From CAWAMR01 sp963783095 (GTDB lineage Bacteria; Planctomycetota; Planctomycetia; Gemmatales; Gemmataceae): a stretch of DNA of 64,000 nt. The DNA is taken from the NCBI GenBank assembly GCA_963783095.1, contig CAWAMR010000013.1:124001-188000 (forward strand), in the 5' to 3' direction. Both the position numbers and the translations under genes were made by a program. Positions 47,200-56,216 of the stretch are shown in pieces. How positions within the stretch are numbered: position 1 is the stretch's first letter; each line of letters starts with the position of its first letter. The notes below the pieces were generated by a model that was given only the letters and a program-made list of their open reading frames with translations, searched no databases and was not told where the DNA came from.

Positions 47200-48435
47200 A
47201 TGCCAAGAAAAACCGTCGTCAAGAAGCCGAAACTCGGTCCCAGCCTCTTCCTTCACAAGTCCACCCAACAATGGACAGCGAAGTTCGATGGGAAGTTCGT
47301 CTATTTCGGGAAAGACCCCGACGAAGCCCTCCGTCTTTATCAGAAAGAATTGCCGGATCGTCAAGCCGGACGCAACCCTCGGGCAGAAGTCGTCGAAACC
47401 GATAATCCCACCGTGGGGGAAGTCTGCAATCGGTTCCTTACCACCAAGAAAGGGAAGATGGAATCCGGAGAGATGACCCCTATCTCCTGGCGGGATTATT
47501 ACAACGTGTGCGAGATGCTAATCGAGTTCTTCGGCAAGAAAACTTTCGTTCTGAAGCTCGGTAGTGCCGACTTCGAGAAACTTCGCAATAAACTTGCCAA
47601 GACGCGCGGGGCTCATGCCCTGGCAAGCTGCATTCAGAAGGTGCGAACGATCTTCAAGTATGCGTTTGACGCCGATATGATTGTCCGGCCCGTCAAGTTC
47701 GGCCCCGAATTCAAAAAGCCTTCCAAATCGATCATGAGGAAGACTCGGAATAAGGCACCGAAAAGGCTCTTCACAGCAGAGGAGCTAAGGAAGATCATCG
47801 ACGCGGCAAAGTCTCCGCTGAAAGCAATGATCCTTCTGGGGATCAACGCCGGCTATGGTCAATCGGACATTGCCAACCTGACGATCAATGCGATCGACTT
47901 CAAGAAAGAATGGATCGACTACCCAAGACCGAAAACAGGGGTGAACCGTCGTTGCCATCTATGGCCGGAAACCATTGAAGCCCTGAAGGAAGCCCTCAAG
48001 AATCGACCTGAACCAAAGGACAATGAAGACGCTAGACTCGTCTTTATCACGAAATACGGCAAGCGATGGGTGAGGGTAAAAGAACGAGTTGATAAGAAAG
48101 GGAAGGAAATTGGTGGTGTACCCATCGACAGTGTGAACCTCGAATTCAACAAGCTCTTGAAGCCGACGAACGAGACCGCGAAGGAGAAGACCGCGACGAA
48201 GACCTTGGACATGAAGAACGGGCGCGCGTTCTATGCCATTCGACACACTTTCAGGACGATCGCTGATGAGGTAAAGGATCAGCCGGCGGCTAACTTCTTG
48301 ATGGGACATATCGACGAACACATATCAGGAGATTACCGGGAAGAGATCAGTGATACGCGGCTAAAGGCGATTACCGAATTCGTCCGCGCGTGGTTGTGGC
48401 CGGCTATGGAGAAAACCGACAAGCAAGGAGTATAA
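47200..48435 (+). CDS. Tyrosine-type site-specific recombinase (integrase)
   Basis: ATG 47200 (MPRKTVVKKPKLGPSLFLHK); 411 residues. It has an N-terminal AP2/SAM-like arm (about 15-60), a core-binding domain (about 70-170) and a catalytic domain. Catalytic residues: Lys in YPRPKTG (about 245), HTFR (His349, Arg352), His in LMGH (370) and Tyr in SGDYREE (379). The usual first Arg (GLRxxEL) is replaced by AGYGQSDIANL (217-227), a form I associate with planctomycete integrases. It should move the island that follows, using a site at or near tRNA-Met. Confidence 0.85.
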   Translation: MPRKTVVKKPKLGPSLFLHKSTQQWTAKFDGKFVYFGKDPDEALRLYQKELPDRQAGRNPRAEVVETDNPTVGEVCNRFLTTKKGKMESGEMTPISWRDYYNVCEMLIEFFGKKTFVLKLGSADFEKLRNKLAKTRGAHALASCIQKVRTIFKYAFDADMIVRPVKFGPEFKKPSKSIMRKTRNKAPKRLFTAEELRKIIDAAKSPLKAMILLGINAGYGQSDIANLTINAIDFKKEWIDYPRPKTGVNRRCHLWPETIEALKEALKNRPEPKDNEDARLVFITKYGKRWVRVKERVDKKGKEIGGVPIDSVNLEFNKLLKPTNETAKEKTATKTLDMKNGRAFYAIRHTFRTIADEVKDQPAANFLMGHIDEHISGDYREEISDTRLKAITEFVRAWLWPAMEKTDKQGV

Positions 48436-48552
48436 TGATCGTATCGGGATCGGTGGGAGTAGCTACCCGCCGAAAGCACTGGCCGACGCGAATTCGATCC
48501 TCTGGGGCTTCGCGTTGACCAGCGCCCGCCCGACACAATCCAGAGGAAAATC
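48436..48552. other. Structured intergenic segment after the integrase
   Basis: Holds two hairpins: about 48451-48470 (GGTGGG / CCCGCC around AGTAGCTA) and 48479-48522 (CTGGCCGACGCGAA / TTCGCGTTGACCAG, 14 pairs with one mismatch and a wobble, 16-base loop). No tRNA can be folded from it. It could be a bidirectional terminator, a recombination site or a small RNA. Confidence 0.5.
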
Positions 48553-49353
48553 ATGTCTGAAAACCTACGTTTGCAGGATCTGTCGAAGTGTGTGAATCGG
48601 CTAATCGGAATCGGAGAAAAAGCGCTCAGTCTCATTAAGGAACACAATCGAGCGTTTTTGGAACAGTGTCAGGATTTGGAGAAACTCCGGAAGGTGAGAC
48701 TCGCGCGCCCGGATGCTCTTTGGCAAGAATGGAGTGAAACCGAAAAAGCATTTCGCTCAATTGTTGGGTTGCATTCCCCCGCTTGGGAAAGTATGGACGA
48801 ATTGCTCAAAGGACTACTCGAAACAATTCATGAATTTCTTGTTCACGGCGCTCTTCGACCCCCACCGGACGGGATACACCCCCGATGGAAAGGAGACCTT
48901 GCGGCATGGGTAAAGGACGAACGCGAAAGAACCAGTGATCTAGACCTTCTTAGATGCAAGTGGGAGTATCTGACGAACAATTTCAAACAAATGTTCGACA
49001 TCTCACCGCCCATTCCCCAAAGTGATCCTGACAAATTCTACACCATCGAGCAACCAAGGAATGAGGCAATTCCTAAAGAATTTGACCCCCTTGAACCCGG
49101 TCGAATACTTCGGTGTTTCTGGCAGGCATTCAACGACTACTACAGAAACAAGGTTACCGACGAAAAACGAAAAGAGGCATACGAGTGCTTACGGGGCGAC
49201 CGGGGCGACCTGGCTTTCATTCGCTTGGAATTCCTACGTAGCAAATTTGTCCGTTCGGCAATGGCAATGGGTTGCCCTCTTGAAAAGGCGAGTGGCATTT
49301 ACCGCGAAGTGCTGCTTGCAGCGGAGGCAATGCGGCTCGCTGGGAAAGCATGA
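48553..49353 (+). CDS. Island protein of unknown function
   Basis: A 266-residue protein starting MSENLRLQDLSKCVNRLIGI, mostly helical and charged, with a likely coiled coil in the first 60 residues (GIGEKALSLIKEHNRAFLEQ, CQDLEKLRKVR). No motif, signal peptide or membrane segment. Tandem with the next gene, whose proposed start lies 34 bases after this stop. Composition is AT-richer than the chromosomal genes, as expected for acquired DNA. I do not recognise the family. Confidence 0.65.
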   Translation: MSENLRLQDLSKCVNRLIGIGEKALSLIKEHNRAFLEQCQDLEKLRKVRLARPDALWQEWSETEKAFRSIVGLHSPAWESMDELLKGLLETIHEFLVHGALRPPPDGIHPRWKGDLAAWVKDERERTSDLDLLRCKWEYLTNNFKQMFDISPPIPQSDPDKFYTIEQPRNEAIPKEFDPLEPGRILRCFWQAFNDYYRNKVTDEKRKEAYECLRGDRGDLAFIRLEFLRSKFVRSAMAMGCPLEKASGIYREVLLAAEAMRLAGKA

Positions 49354-49387
49354 GCTGATCGATCCAGTTAAAGAACCTGATCCAGTT

Positions 49388-50560
49388 ATGCACGTTGTCT
49401 ACACCGCTCAAGATCAACTGGAAGAAATCGAAGGACTGCTTGCACCCCCTACGCTTGAGAGCCTGCACGCTGATCTTCGCGAACTTCTTGACCAAGTGAA
49501 CAGGATGGCAGACCGTGAAAATGAAGATGGAACAGAGAGATCTTGCCGTTTCGGCATGGGCAAATACTTTGCGCAGGCCGAGGAACTGGGGATTGGAAAA
49601 ATCTCGGAGACAACCGCGCACGTCGTCACCATCAAGGAGAAAAAGAGTTGTGTGGTCGATCTTATCCAACGAGTTGAAGCGGCAATCCAACGCCACCAGA
49701 TGCAAGAAGTGAGACAGCGGATAGCAGCCGATCTACCTGCCGACATCCCGCAAATCGCTTCACCCATCATTCCAATCAATCCAACATCACAACCACTGGC
49801 CGATGATCGCCGGCAACTTTCAAGTGGACAAAAGATGAATCCATGTGCTGTTGCGCTACGTGAATTTATTGATTTTGCAGATTCCATCATCAACCTACCG
49901 CACCCCCCAAACTGGGAGAAGCCTGACCCCATTTTGTGGGAACAATTTGGTTTTCCCACATCTGAGGCACTTCATTCCAAACTCGCAAATCTGGAAAAGG
50001 CCGTTATCGCTTCAAGTTCTCATGCTTGGGATGCACTTCATCAACGTCCACATGAGTTGGCTCAACTGCTCCATCCCGTTGTCAAGAATCTGACATATCT
50101 CCCCGGATTGCCACCAGCCAGTACTTACGCCACCGGTTACAAGATGGATGCCTCTAATGCACTGTGGATTCTTCGTCCGTTATTGACGGCGCTCGAAGGA
50201 AATGCCGATGTAACATCCGAGAATTTAGGCACCCCACCCTCAAAGACGATCCCAGCGAAAGGATCAATTCAGCCCGAAAGCAAGATTGATCCTTACAACG
50301 CTGCGCTTACGCTGGTGGTAAAGGCAAAGCTAGAGGAGAGAGACATCTCGATGGAGGAGTTGGAAGAAGTGACCGGGAAAACCCGACAGCAACTTACGCA
50401 GAATAAAGGATTTGAACGGCTCCGAAAAATGGTCAGAGAGCATTTCAACCTCTTCAAAAAAAGGCAAAAAAAAGCAGATTGCCGAGTCCCAAAAGGGACC
50501 AAAGATAAAGCGTCTGGGCGAGTTGAGGCTGAAGCCCCCGCAGATGAAGACGGCGATTGA
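49388..50560 (+). CDS. Island protein of unknown function, basic C-terminus
   Basis: The open frame begins earlier but overlaps the previous gene there; ATG 49388 (MHVVYTAQDQLEEIEGLLAP) gives 390 residues. It has an acidic helical start, a middle domain (NPCAVALREFIDFADSIINL, then WDALHQRPHELAQLLHPVVK) and a C-terminal helix-turn-helix-like part (EERDISMEELEEVTGKTRQQ) ending in a basic tail (LFKKRQKKADCRVPKGTKDK). DNA binding by the tail is plausible. No family recognised. A terminator lies 58 bases after the stop. Confidence 0.6.
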   Translation: MHVVYTAQDQLEEIEGLLAPPTLESLHADLRELLDQVNRMADRENEDGTERSCRFGMGKYFAQAEELGIGKISETTAHVVTIKEKKSCVVDLIQRVEAAIQRHQMQEVRQRIAADLPADIPQIASPIIPINPTSQPLADDRRQLSSGQKMNPCAVALREFIDFADSIINLPHPPNWEKPDPILWEQFGFPTSEALHSKLANLEKAVIASSSHAWDALHQRPHELAQLLHPVVKNLTYLPGLPPASTYATGYKMDASNALWILRPLLTALEGNADVTSENLGTPPSKTIPAKGSIQPESKIDPYNAALTLVVKAKLEERDISMEELEEVTGKTRQQLTQNKGFERLRKMVREHFNLFKKRQKKADCRVPKGTKDKASGRVEAEAPADEDGD

Positions 50561-50617
50561 CGGATTCTTACTCGTTCGTACTCGTTCCTTACTCTTGGAA
50601 GTTTTTCCCCTCGACAC

Positions 50618-50646
50618 AACCCCTTGTTTTACAAGGGGTTTTTTCG
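50618..50646 (+). terminator. Rho-independent terminator
   Basis: Stem AACCCCTTGT / ACAAGGGGTT with a TTT loop, followed by TTTTCG. It closes the two-gene unit 48553-50560. Confidence 0.85.
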
Positions 50647-50738
50647 TTTTTCGTCAACAACTCCAAAGGAAAAAACCTTACAGGAACCCTTACTTTCGGG
50701 GATTTGCTGTACGTCCCGAAACTCGGAGTAAACCCATA

Positions 50739-50930
50739 ATGCGAGAAACACCAAAAATCGAAACGGCAGAGACGCAGGATTGGCCGGCCTACTGGCTAGT
50801 TTGCTTGGAGAGTGCGGTATCCAGGGGAGACCATGCAGGTGCGGCCCGCGCTCAGGAAGAACTTCAACGCCTTGGTTACAAAGTTGAAATTCGGCTCCTG
50901 TCCAAGAAGGAGTTTGAACTATGCGCGTGA
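50739..50930 (+). CDS. Small island protein upstream of the excisionase-like gene
   Basis: 63 residues, ATG 50739 with GGAG about 11 bases upstream: METPK-type acidic start (ETAETQDWPAYWLVCLESAV), then SRGDHAGAARAQEELQRLGY, helical, ending in a basic segment. Its stop overlaps the HTH gene by 10 bases, so the two are translationally coupled. Unknown function; such small genes precede the HTH/primase block in planctomycete islands. Confidence 0.6.
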   Translation: MRETPKIETAETQDWPAYWLVCLESAVSRGDHAGAARAQEELQRLGYKVEIRLLSKKEFELCA

Positions 50931-51178
50931 TCGACTCCTTTCTCACCGTTGCCGATGTTGCCAAGCGCCTAACGATCGGCGATGAGCAAGTTCTAGGCTT
51001 CATCAAAACCGGGAAATTGAGAGCCAGTAACGTCGGTCTTGGCGCAAAACGACCGCGATGGCGCATCGACCCGGCAGACCTTGAGACGTTTCTCGCCTCA
51101 CGCCGTAACAGTCAGCCGGCACCGAGCATTCGCCGAAACAGGCGAAAAAAACTATCCGGTGTCATCGAATTTTTTTGA
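50921..51178 (+). CDS. Excisionase-family helix-turn-helix protein
   Basis: 85 residues with the MerR-like winged HTH of the excisionase family: SFLTVADVAKRLTIGDEQVL, then GFIKTGKLRASNVGLG and RWRIDPADLETFLASRR. This is the order helix-turn-helix, wing (KxR..W.I), helix typical of HTH_17 proteins. It probably acts as directionality factor or regulator for the island; the tail is strongly basic. Confidence 0.8.
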   Translation: MRVIDSFLTVADVAKRLTIGDEQVLGFIKTGKLRASNVGLGAKRPRWRIDPADLETFLASRRNSQPAPSIRRNRRKKLSGVIEFF

Positions 51179-51291
51179 CCAGCGGGAATATGTGAGGGAG
51201 GTCACCCGGCAAGGTGAACTCCCTCGACTGATCGAACCAACGGCAAAACAACCAAGCGGGAAACTTGGCAACGGACGGAGAACAATGTTTT

Positions 51292-53597
51292 ATGATAGTC
51301 AAAACACCCGACCGAAACAACCGGATTGAGCGGGCTATACGGTACGTTGAAAAGATGTCGCCTTCCATCCAGGGTGAACACGGACACGATAGAGCCTATG
51401 CCGCCGCTTGTGCCGTGGCACACGGTTTCGACCTCGACGAACAAACAGCGCCTGATATTCTCATTCGGCACTTCAACCCACGTTGTCAACCTGCATGGAA
51501 AGAGAGCGAACTTCGGCACAAAGTCAAGGATGTGCTGACGAAACAACACGACAAGCCGCGCGGCCATCTCGTGAACGGCGGACCCAGCAATCCGAAGCCA
51601 TCGGCCAACGGACAGGCGAAGACGGCTAAAGCAAGTCAGCCGAGAAGAATGGTTGCCGAGTACGATTACCGGGACGAAGAGGAAAACCTTCTGTTCCAGG
51701 CGGTTCGCTATGAACCGAAAGACTTTCGCCAACGCCGGCCCGATGGCAAAGGCGGATGGATTTACAACCTCGATGGGGTTCGCCGAGTTCTTTATCGTCT
51801 TCCCGAATTGCTTGCCACCGAGCCGGCTCAAAGCATCTTTGTTGTTGAAGGCGAAAAAGATGTAGATGCACTGGCCCGGCTGGGACTGGTTGCAACTTGC
51901 AATCCGATGGGCGCGGGGAAATGGGGAACCGTTGACCGGCAATCGTTGGAAGCACTTCGGGAACGTCGGATTGTGGTAATACCCGACAACGACGAAGCCG
52001 GACGCAAACACGCATCCGACGTTGTTCAAAGTGTTCGGAGTGACGCTTCATCCGTTGCCGTTCTCGAACTCCCAGGCTTGCCGGAAAAAGGCGACGTTTC
52101 AGACTGGCTTGCCAACGGTGGAACCGTTGCCGATCTGCTCAAGTTGCGCAGGAAGCGCCGATGGTCGGCGATGCGTGGGAACCGACACCAGAGCCGGCCC
52201 GACCACCCGATAAGGCAGATCCGAGCAAGCCTTCTCCGAATCAAAGAACCATCCCTGAATTCGTACCGTTTCCCGTGGATGCCCTGCCCACTGCAATCCG
52301 TCCTTACGTCCTTGAAGCAAGCGAGGCGATGGGTTGCGATGCTTCCTATATTGCTTTGCCGGTTCTTGCCGTTGCTGCGGGACTTGTCGGTACGGCCCGA
52401 TACATCCGGCTCAAGCGAGTCTGGAAAGAGCCGGCGGTAATCTGGGCTGCGGTGGTCGGCGAACCATCATCGATTAAGTCTCCAGCATTCAATCTGGTTC
52501 GTTGGCCCCTCCTCGATGTTCAAGAGCGCCTCGACGGAGACTTTATCCGAAAACTCAACCAATTCACGGAAGATCTTGCCGATTGGAAAGAAGCCGATGA
52601 AAGTAGCCGGGGAGAAAAACCCGTCGCCCCTCTCAAGCATGAAGTGTTCGTAAGTGATTGCACGATCGAACGTCTTGGGGAAATCCTTCAAGCCAATCCG
52701 CGAGGCACACTGTTGGCCCGCGATGAATTGGCAGCGTGGTTCAATTCGTTTTGCCGATACAAGGGAAAGAACGGAGGCAGTGACCTTCAAAACTGGCTTG
52801 AACTCTGGCAAGCCGGCACGTTGAAGATTCATCGAAAGGTGGCCATACCGCGCGATCTGTACGTGAAGAAAGCAGTATGTTCCGTTGCGGGAACCATTCA
52901 GCCCGGCGTCTTGACTAGGGCTTTGTCCTCCGATCTGTTTGACTCTGGAGCGCCGTTTCGCTTGCTCTTTGCCATGCCTCCACGTCGGTTGAAAGAGTGG
53001 CGAGAACTCGACCTCAGTGAAGAAGCGGAATCGATCTGGAAGAACGTGGTTGAAAGGCTGGGAGCGCTTGAGAGTGAATGGGTACTCTCCATGACTCCGG
53101 AAGCGAAAGCTCTCTGGGTCGAATTCTACAATAGAGGCGGAAAAAAGCAGTTTGACGCACACGGACCCATGCAGGCAGCACTTGGAAAGATCGAAGCCTA
53201 CGGCGCACGCTTGGCACTGGTTCACTACCTGATCGAATGCGCTGCGCGTGGGGATGACCCGGCACGCGGCCCGATCACTGCCGAGAACATGGAGGCAGGT
53301 ATCAAGCTGGCAAACTGGTTCGCCAACGAAGCTGAGAGGGTATACCTCATGCTTAACGAATCAGAGGAAGCCCGCGAACTACGTTACCTTTCCGAGAAGA
53401 TACAGGGCAAAGGCGGAAGAATAACTCCGAGGGACCTTCAAAGATCCAACGGCAAACGCTATCCAACCGCCGAGGATGCCGAAGCAGCGCTGGAAAAACT
53501 GGTTCAGGCCGGCTATGGAATCTGGCAGGAGGGAAGCCCGAAAACCTTTTTGCTCTTGCGTCCGACATCCGACAAGTCCGACACGTGGACGCATTGA
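51292..53597 (+). CDS. Toprim-DUF3987 primase/replication protein, frameshift near 52146
   Basis: ATG 51292 (MIVKTPDRNNRIERAIRYVE). The N-terminal part (IQGEHGHDRAYAAACAVAHG, FNPRCQPAWKESELRHKV) is the primase-associated helical domain; then a Toprim domain (SIFVVEGEKDVDALARLGLV, VVIPDNDEAGRKHA with acidic metal residues). Adding one G near 52146 turns the frame into KLAQEAPMVGDAWEPTPEPA and continues into DUF3987 (AVVGEPSSIKSPAFNLVRWP, LLARDELAAWFNSFCRYKG), a helicase-like ATPase with a degenerate Walker A. About 768 residues. A second frame continues past the stop 53597 to 53767 and may be the true C-terminus. Confidence 0.8.
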
Positions 53598-54010
53598 CGG
53601 ATGAAGCGCCCGACAAAACATCCGACAGCGAATCCGAGAAACGCAAGTTTGCCGAAGATTCTAGGGGGTTGTCGGACTTGTCGGATGTCGGACTAGAAGC
53701 AAAGGCAGAAGGAACAGCGGAGAAGATTGCCGGATGCAAATGGATTTGTCGGACTCACCCTTCGTGAAACCCGATACCTCGATTTGGCAAATTTGGCAAG
53801 ATAAAAGGAATTCCTTGTGCCACTTTGACCACCTAAAAAAGAAAAGGAATTTGGTTCAATTTGGTTCCTAATCCGATTCAAATTGATTCGCCGATCGAGC
53901 CTAGGCCGAAGTTGACAAAGTTGACAAAACCGCGAAGTTCCTTGGGCTGGAGGCGGTCCATCATCCAATTACGCTGACGGTGATTCGCCCGAGTTTGTCG
54001 CCGGATGGGT
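53598..54010. other. Tail region with short tandem doublets
   Basis: No gene with recognisable product. One open segment (53585-53767, TDEAPDKTSDSESEKRKFAE) may be the shifted end of the preceding protein. Several adjacent duplications occur: GGACTTGTCGGA/TGTCGGA near 53680, AATTTGGCAAATTTGGCAAG near 53790, AATTTGGTTC twice near 53840-53870, and AAGTTGAC twice near 53911-53930. Confidence 0.4.
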
Positions 54011-54731
54011 TCAAGCCAGAGTGACAACAACGCCTGGATGGTCGCTGAGTCGTGGTTGTCCACCGTCCTCTCCCGGCCATGTCTCCACGGCTTTCGCCGC
54101 TCCCAGATTCGTGCAAATGTGGTCGATGAACGTCCGCGCGGGTGATGATTCCGGGTAAAGAACCGCAGCCGTGTGGCAGGTGAGCGATTCGTCCGCCAGC
54201 AGCCTTGCAAGTTTCCGGCGTTCATCCACCAGACCGTAAGAATGTGGAGGTTCTATGTCCGTGTTGAAGTCACCAGCAATCACGCGGCAACCGTCATGCG
54301 ACTCTGCTCGTAGACTCCCCAACACCAGTGGCAATTCATCGCGCAGAACTCGCCGGTGTTCAGACCAGTTCGTCGGAGGCGGATCGGAAGGTTGGTCACC
54401 AATGTCGGAATGCCAAGGCAATACAACACCGGCAACGGCAAGTGGCCCTCTTGGTGAGTCGAATATCGCAGCGACCATACGTTTTGGATCAGGAACAGAC
54501 AGTAGGCGTATGAGCGGAAATCGGGACCAAATGGTGACCCAAGTGCTTCCCTCACGCCGGAAAGGTCGAGGCGTGGAGCAGACGGAATGGAGATGGGTCT
54601 GCGAGAGGTCAAGATCGCTGTGAGTCTCGGTGAGTACCCAGATATCGGCTGGGTGCGCCTTTCAGCAGCGCCAATCGGTCTGGGTTTCGCGTGCCGAAAC
54701 CGTATTCGACATTCCAAGTGCCAATGCGCAT
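54011..54731 (-). CDS. Endonuclease/exonuclease/phosphatase (EEP) family protein, one frameshift
   Basis: ATG 54731 with AGAGG upstream: MRIGTWNVEYGFGTRNPDRL, the first EEP motif (Asn of TWN). One base too many near 54658 (CC for C) shifts the frame; beyond it come PADIWVLTETHSDL (catalytic Glu), then the long frame to the end with RVIAGDFNTDIEPP, RTFIDHICTNLGA and RLSDHPGVVVTLA, the D-x-N and SDH motifs. About 240 residues. The family cleaves phosphodiesters in nucleic acids or phospholipids; no signal peptide, so an intracellular nuclease is likelier. It is the only minus-strand gene in the island part. Confidence 0.8.
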
Positions 54732-54843
54732 AAGAACCTCTTTTTTCTGCTGATTTTGGATTACCCTATGATAGTAGGTAGCATTTAAGAGGCCATTGAA
54801 TGAGACAAATGAGACACTTAAAAAAAAGGGAAGCCGATAACAA

Positions 54844-55323
54844 ATGAAGATGTTTCCATTCTCCTTCTCTGGGATCGTTCCAAGTCGATCAAGAGAGCGA
54901 ATCCCAAAAGGCAGGAAGAAAAAGATCATCGAAGCCGTTCTTGAGGCCCGACGTGCGGGTAAAACCCTTCGTGAAGCCGCCGGCGCAGGCGGAATCGATG
55001 TTGCTACCCTTTGCCGTTGGCAACGGTCGGAACCTTCCCTGAAAGCCGATCTTCAGGCCGCGAAGGCCGAGGCAAAGAAGAATCGGGAAGACATCAAGTA
55101 TCGTCCGATCGTTTATTGGCGAAAGGACTGTCCGGAGTGTCGGGCAAAGGTGGTTGTCCGGACCACAAGCGGAGGGGTACGGTTTTGGCGTTGTGGTCGA
55201 TGGCCCCTCTGCGAGTGGGCAAGCTGGCGACCGCGAGCGCCCAGGGATTGCCGTCGTTGCGGAGGCCCTCGATTCTACCTGTTCCGTGCGAACAAAACCC
55301 CCACTAACTGGTGCAGCAAGTAG
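54844..55323 (+). CDS. HTH plus zinc-ribbon protein
   Basis: 159 residues. The N-terminal half has a terminase-small-subunit-like or homeodomain-like HTH (IIEAVLEARRAGKTLREAAG, then AGGIDVATLCRWQRSEPSLK). The C-terminal half has a C4-type zinc ribbon (DCPECRAKVVVR, FWRCGRWPLCEWASW) and a last CRRCGG, resembling topoisomerase-type DNA-binding fingers. Probably DNA-binding; it could direct packaging or regulation in the island. Confidence 0.65.
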   Translation: MKMFPFSFSGIVPSRSRERIPKGRKKKIIEAVLEARRAGKTLREAAGAGGIDVATLCRWQRSEPSLKADLQAAKAEAKKNREDIKYRPIVYWRKDCPECRAKVVVRTTSGGVRFWRCGRWPLCEWASWRPRAPRDCRRCGGPRFYLFRANKTPTNWCSK

Positions 55324-55549
55324 CACGCGTAAATGTTAGCATTTGTTAGCATTTGTTGGGGAATTGTGGGTCAAACGGTTCCTTTTGGCCCGGAATCCGG
55401 GCTTTTTTGCTGCGAAAGTGAGACAAGTTCGCCGTCTTCACAATTGACGCAAATTCTTGTTTGCGATTGCGTTACGCCAAAATACGAAAAACGAAAAGTT
55501 CACAAATCCAAATGATTTAGGAATAATCCGAGAGGAAAAACGGTGATTC
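55324..55549. other. Short intergenic region with a tandem repeat and a terminator
   Basis: Contains a 10-mer tandem repeat (TGTTAGCATT twice, 55335-55355 region) and the terminator at 55388-55408. Open frames here are short and without recognisable content. Confidence 0.45.
55388..55408 (+). terminator. Rho-independent terminator
   Basis: Stem GCCCGG-AAT-CCGGGC followed by TTTTTT, 65 bases after the HTH/zinc-ribbon gene. Confidence 0.8.
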
Positions 55550-56113
55550 ATGGGCGGATTGGGAAGCGGCAACCATTATTACCACTGGCACCGGGGACGG
55601 AAGAAGACAACGGTTGAGCAATGCAAAAGTCTCGATGCGAATCGATGGACGCGAGAAGGCAAATTGAAAGCCGACGTTCACCTATCCGGTACGTGGGTTT
55701 GGACCTATCCATCGGGAGGCCGATTCGTCGTCAACTACAGTGTCAATACCCTCGATATGGCTTCCCCATCGGTTCGCCTCTGGTATTCGTGGATCTGGAC
55801 CGCGACGGAGCAAACCGATTCCGCTGATTACACCGTTCAATTGACAACGACCCGACCGCGCTTCGGTGGCTTGCGTTGGTGGTTTCGTTGCCCGTTGGTG
55901 AAGAACGGGATACCTTGCCGGCGACGGGTTGCGAAGCTCTACCTTCCCGGCGCAGGACGGTACTTCGGTTGCCGACGTTGCCACAACTTGACTTATACCA
56001 GTTGCCAAGAGAGTCATAAGGATGAGGCTTTCCTTCTAAGGTTTGCTGGGGAACTTGGCACCGATCTTCCTACGGTCAAGGAAGTTCTCAAGCAAATGGC
56101 GGAACGAAAGTAA
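55550..56113 (+). CDS. Planctomycete island protein with zinc ribbon (GGLGSGN family)
   Basis: 187 residues starting MGGLGSGNHYYHWHRGRKKT, a start I remember from many planctomycete and phage-related proteins (GxGSGxxxR...KxxxExxxxLDxxxW). A beta-rich middle (WVWTYPSGGRFVVNYSVN, YTVQLTTTRPRFGGLRWWF) and a zinc-ribbon pair (CPLVKNGIPCRRRV, FGCRRCHNLTYTSCQESH). Probably a nucleic-acid-binding protein of mobile-element origin; the exact role is unknown. Confidence 0.7.
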   Translation: MGGLGSGNHYYHWHRGRKKTTVEQCKSLDANRWTREGKLKADVHLSGTWVWTYPSGGRFVVNYSVNTLDMASPSVRLWYSWIWTATEQTDSADYTVQLTTTRPRFGGLRWWFRCPLVKNGIPCRRRVAKLYLPGAGRYFGCRRCHNLTYTSCQESHKDEAFLLRFAGELGTDLPTVKEVLKQMAERK

Positions 56114-56216
56114 TTCGGTCTTCCCTTCCAAGAAATCCGAAGAAAAGTAAAATTCTCAAAGCAGTGTTGAAGAAGCCACCCAGACCCCAGGCAGACGATC
56201 GGGGAAGGGGAGAAAC

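Noticed and set aside
48333..48647. Minus-strand open frame across the hairpin region
   Set aside because: Its peptide (RGSNSRRPVLSAGSYSHRSR) looks like spurious RNA-shadow translations, it overlaps the integrase end and the next gene on the other strand, and no start signal is present.
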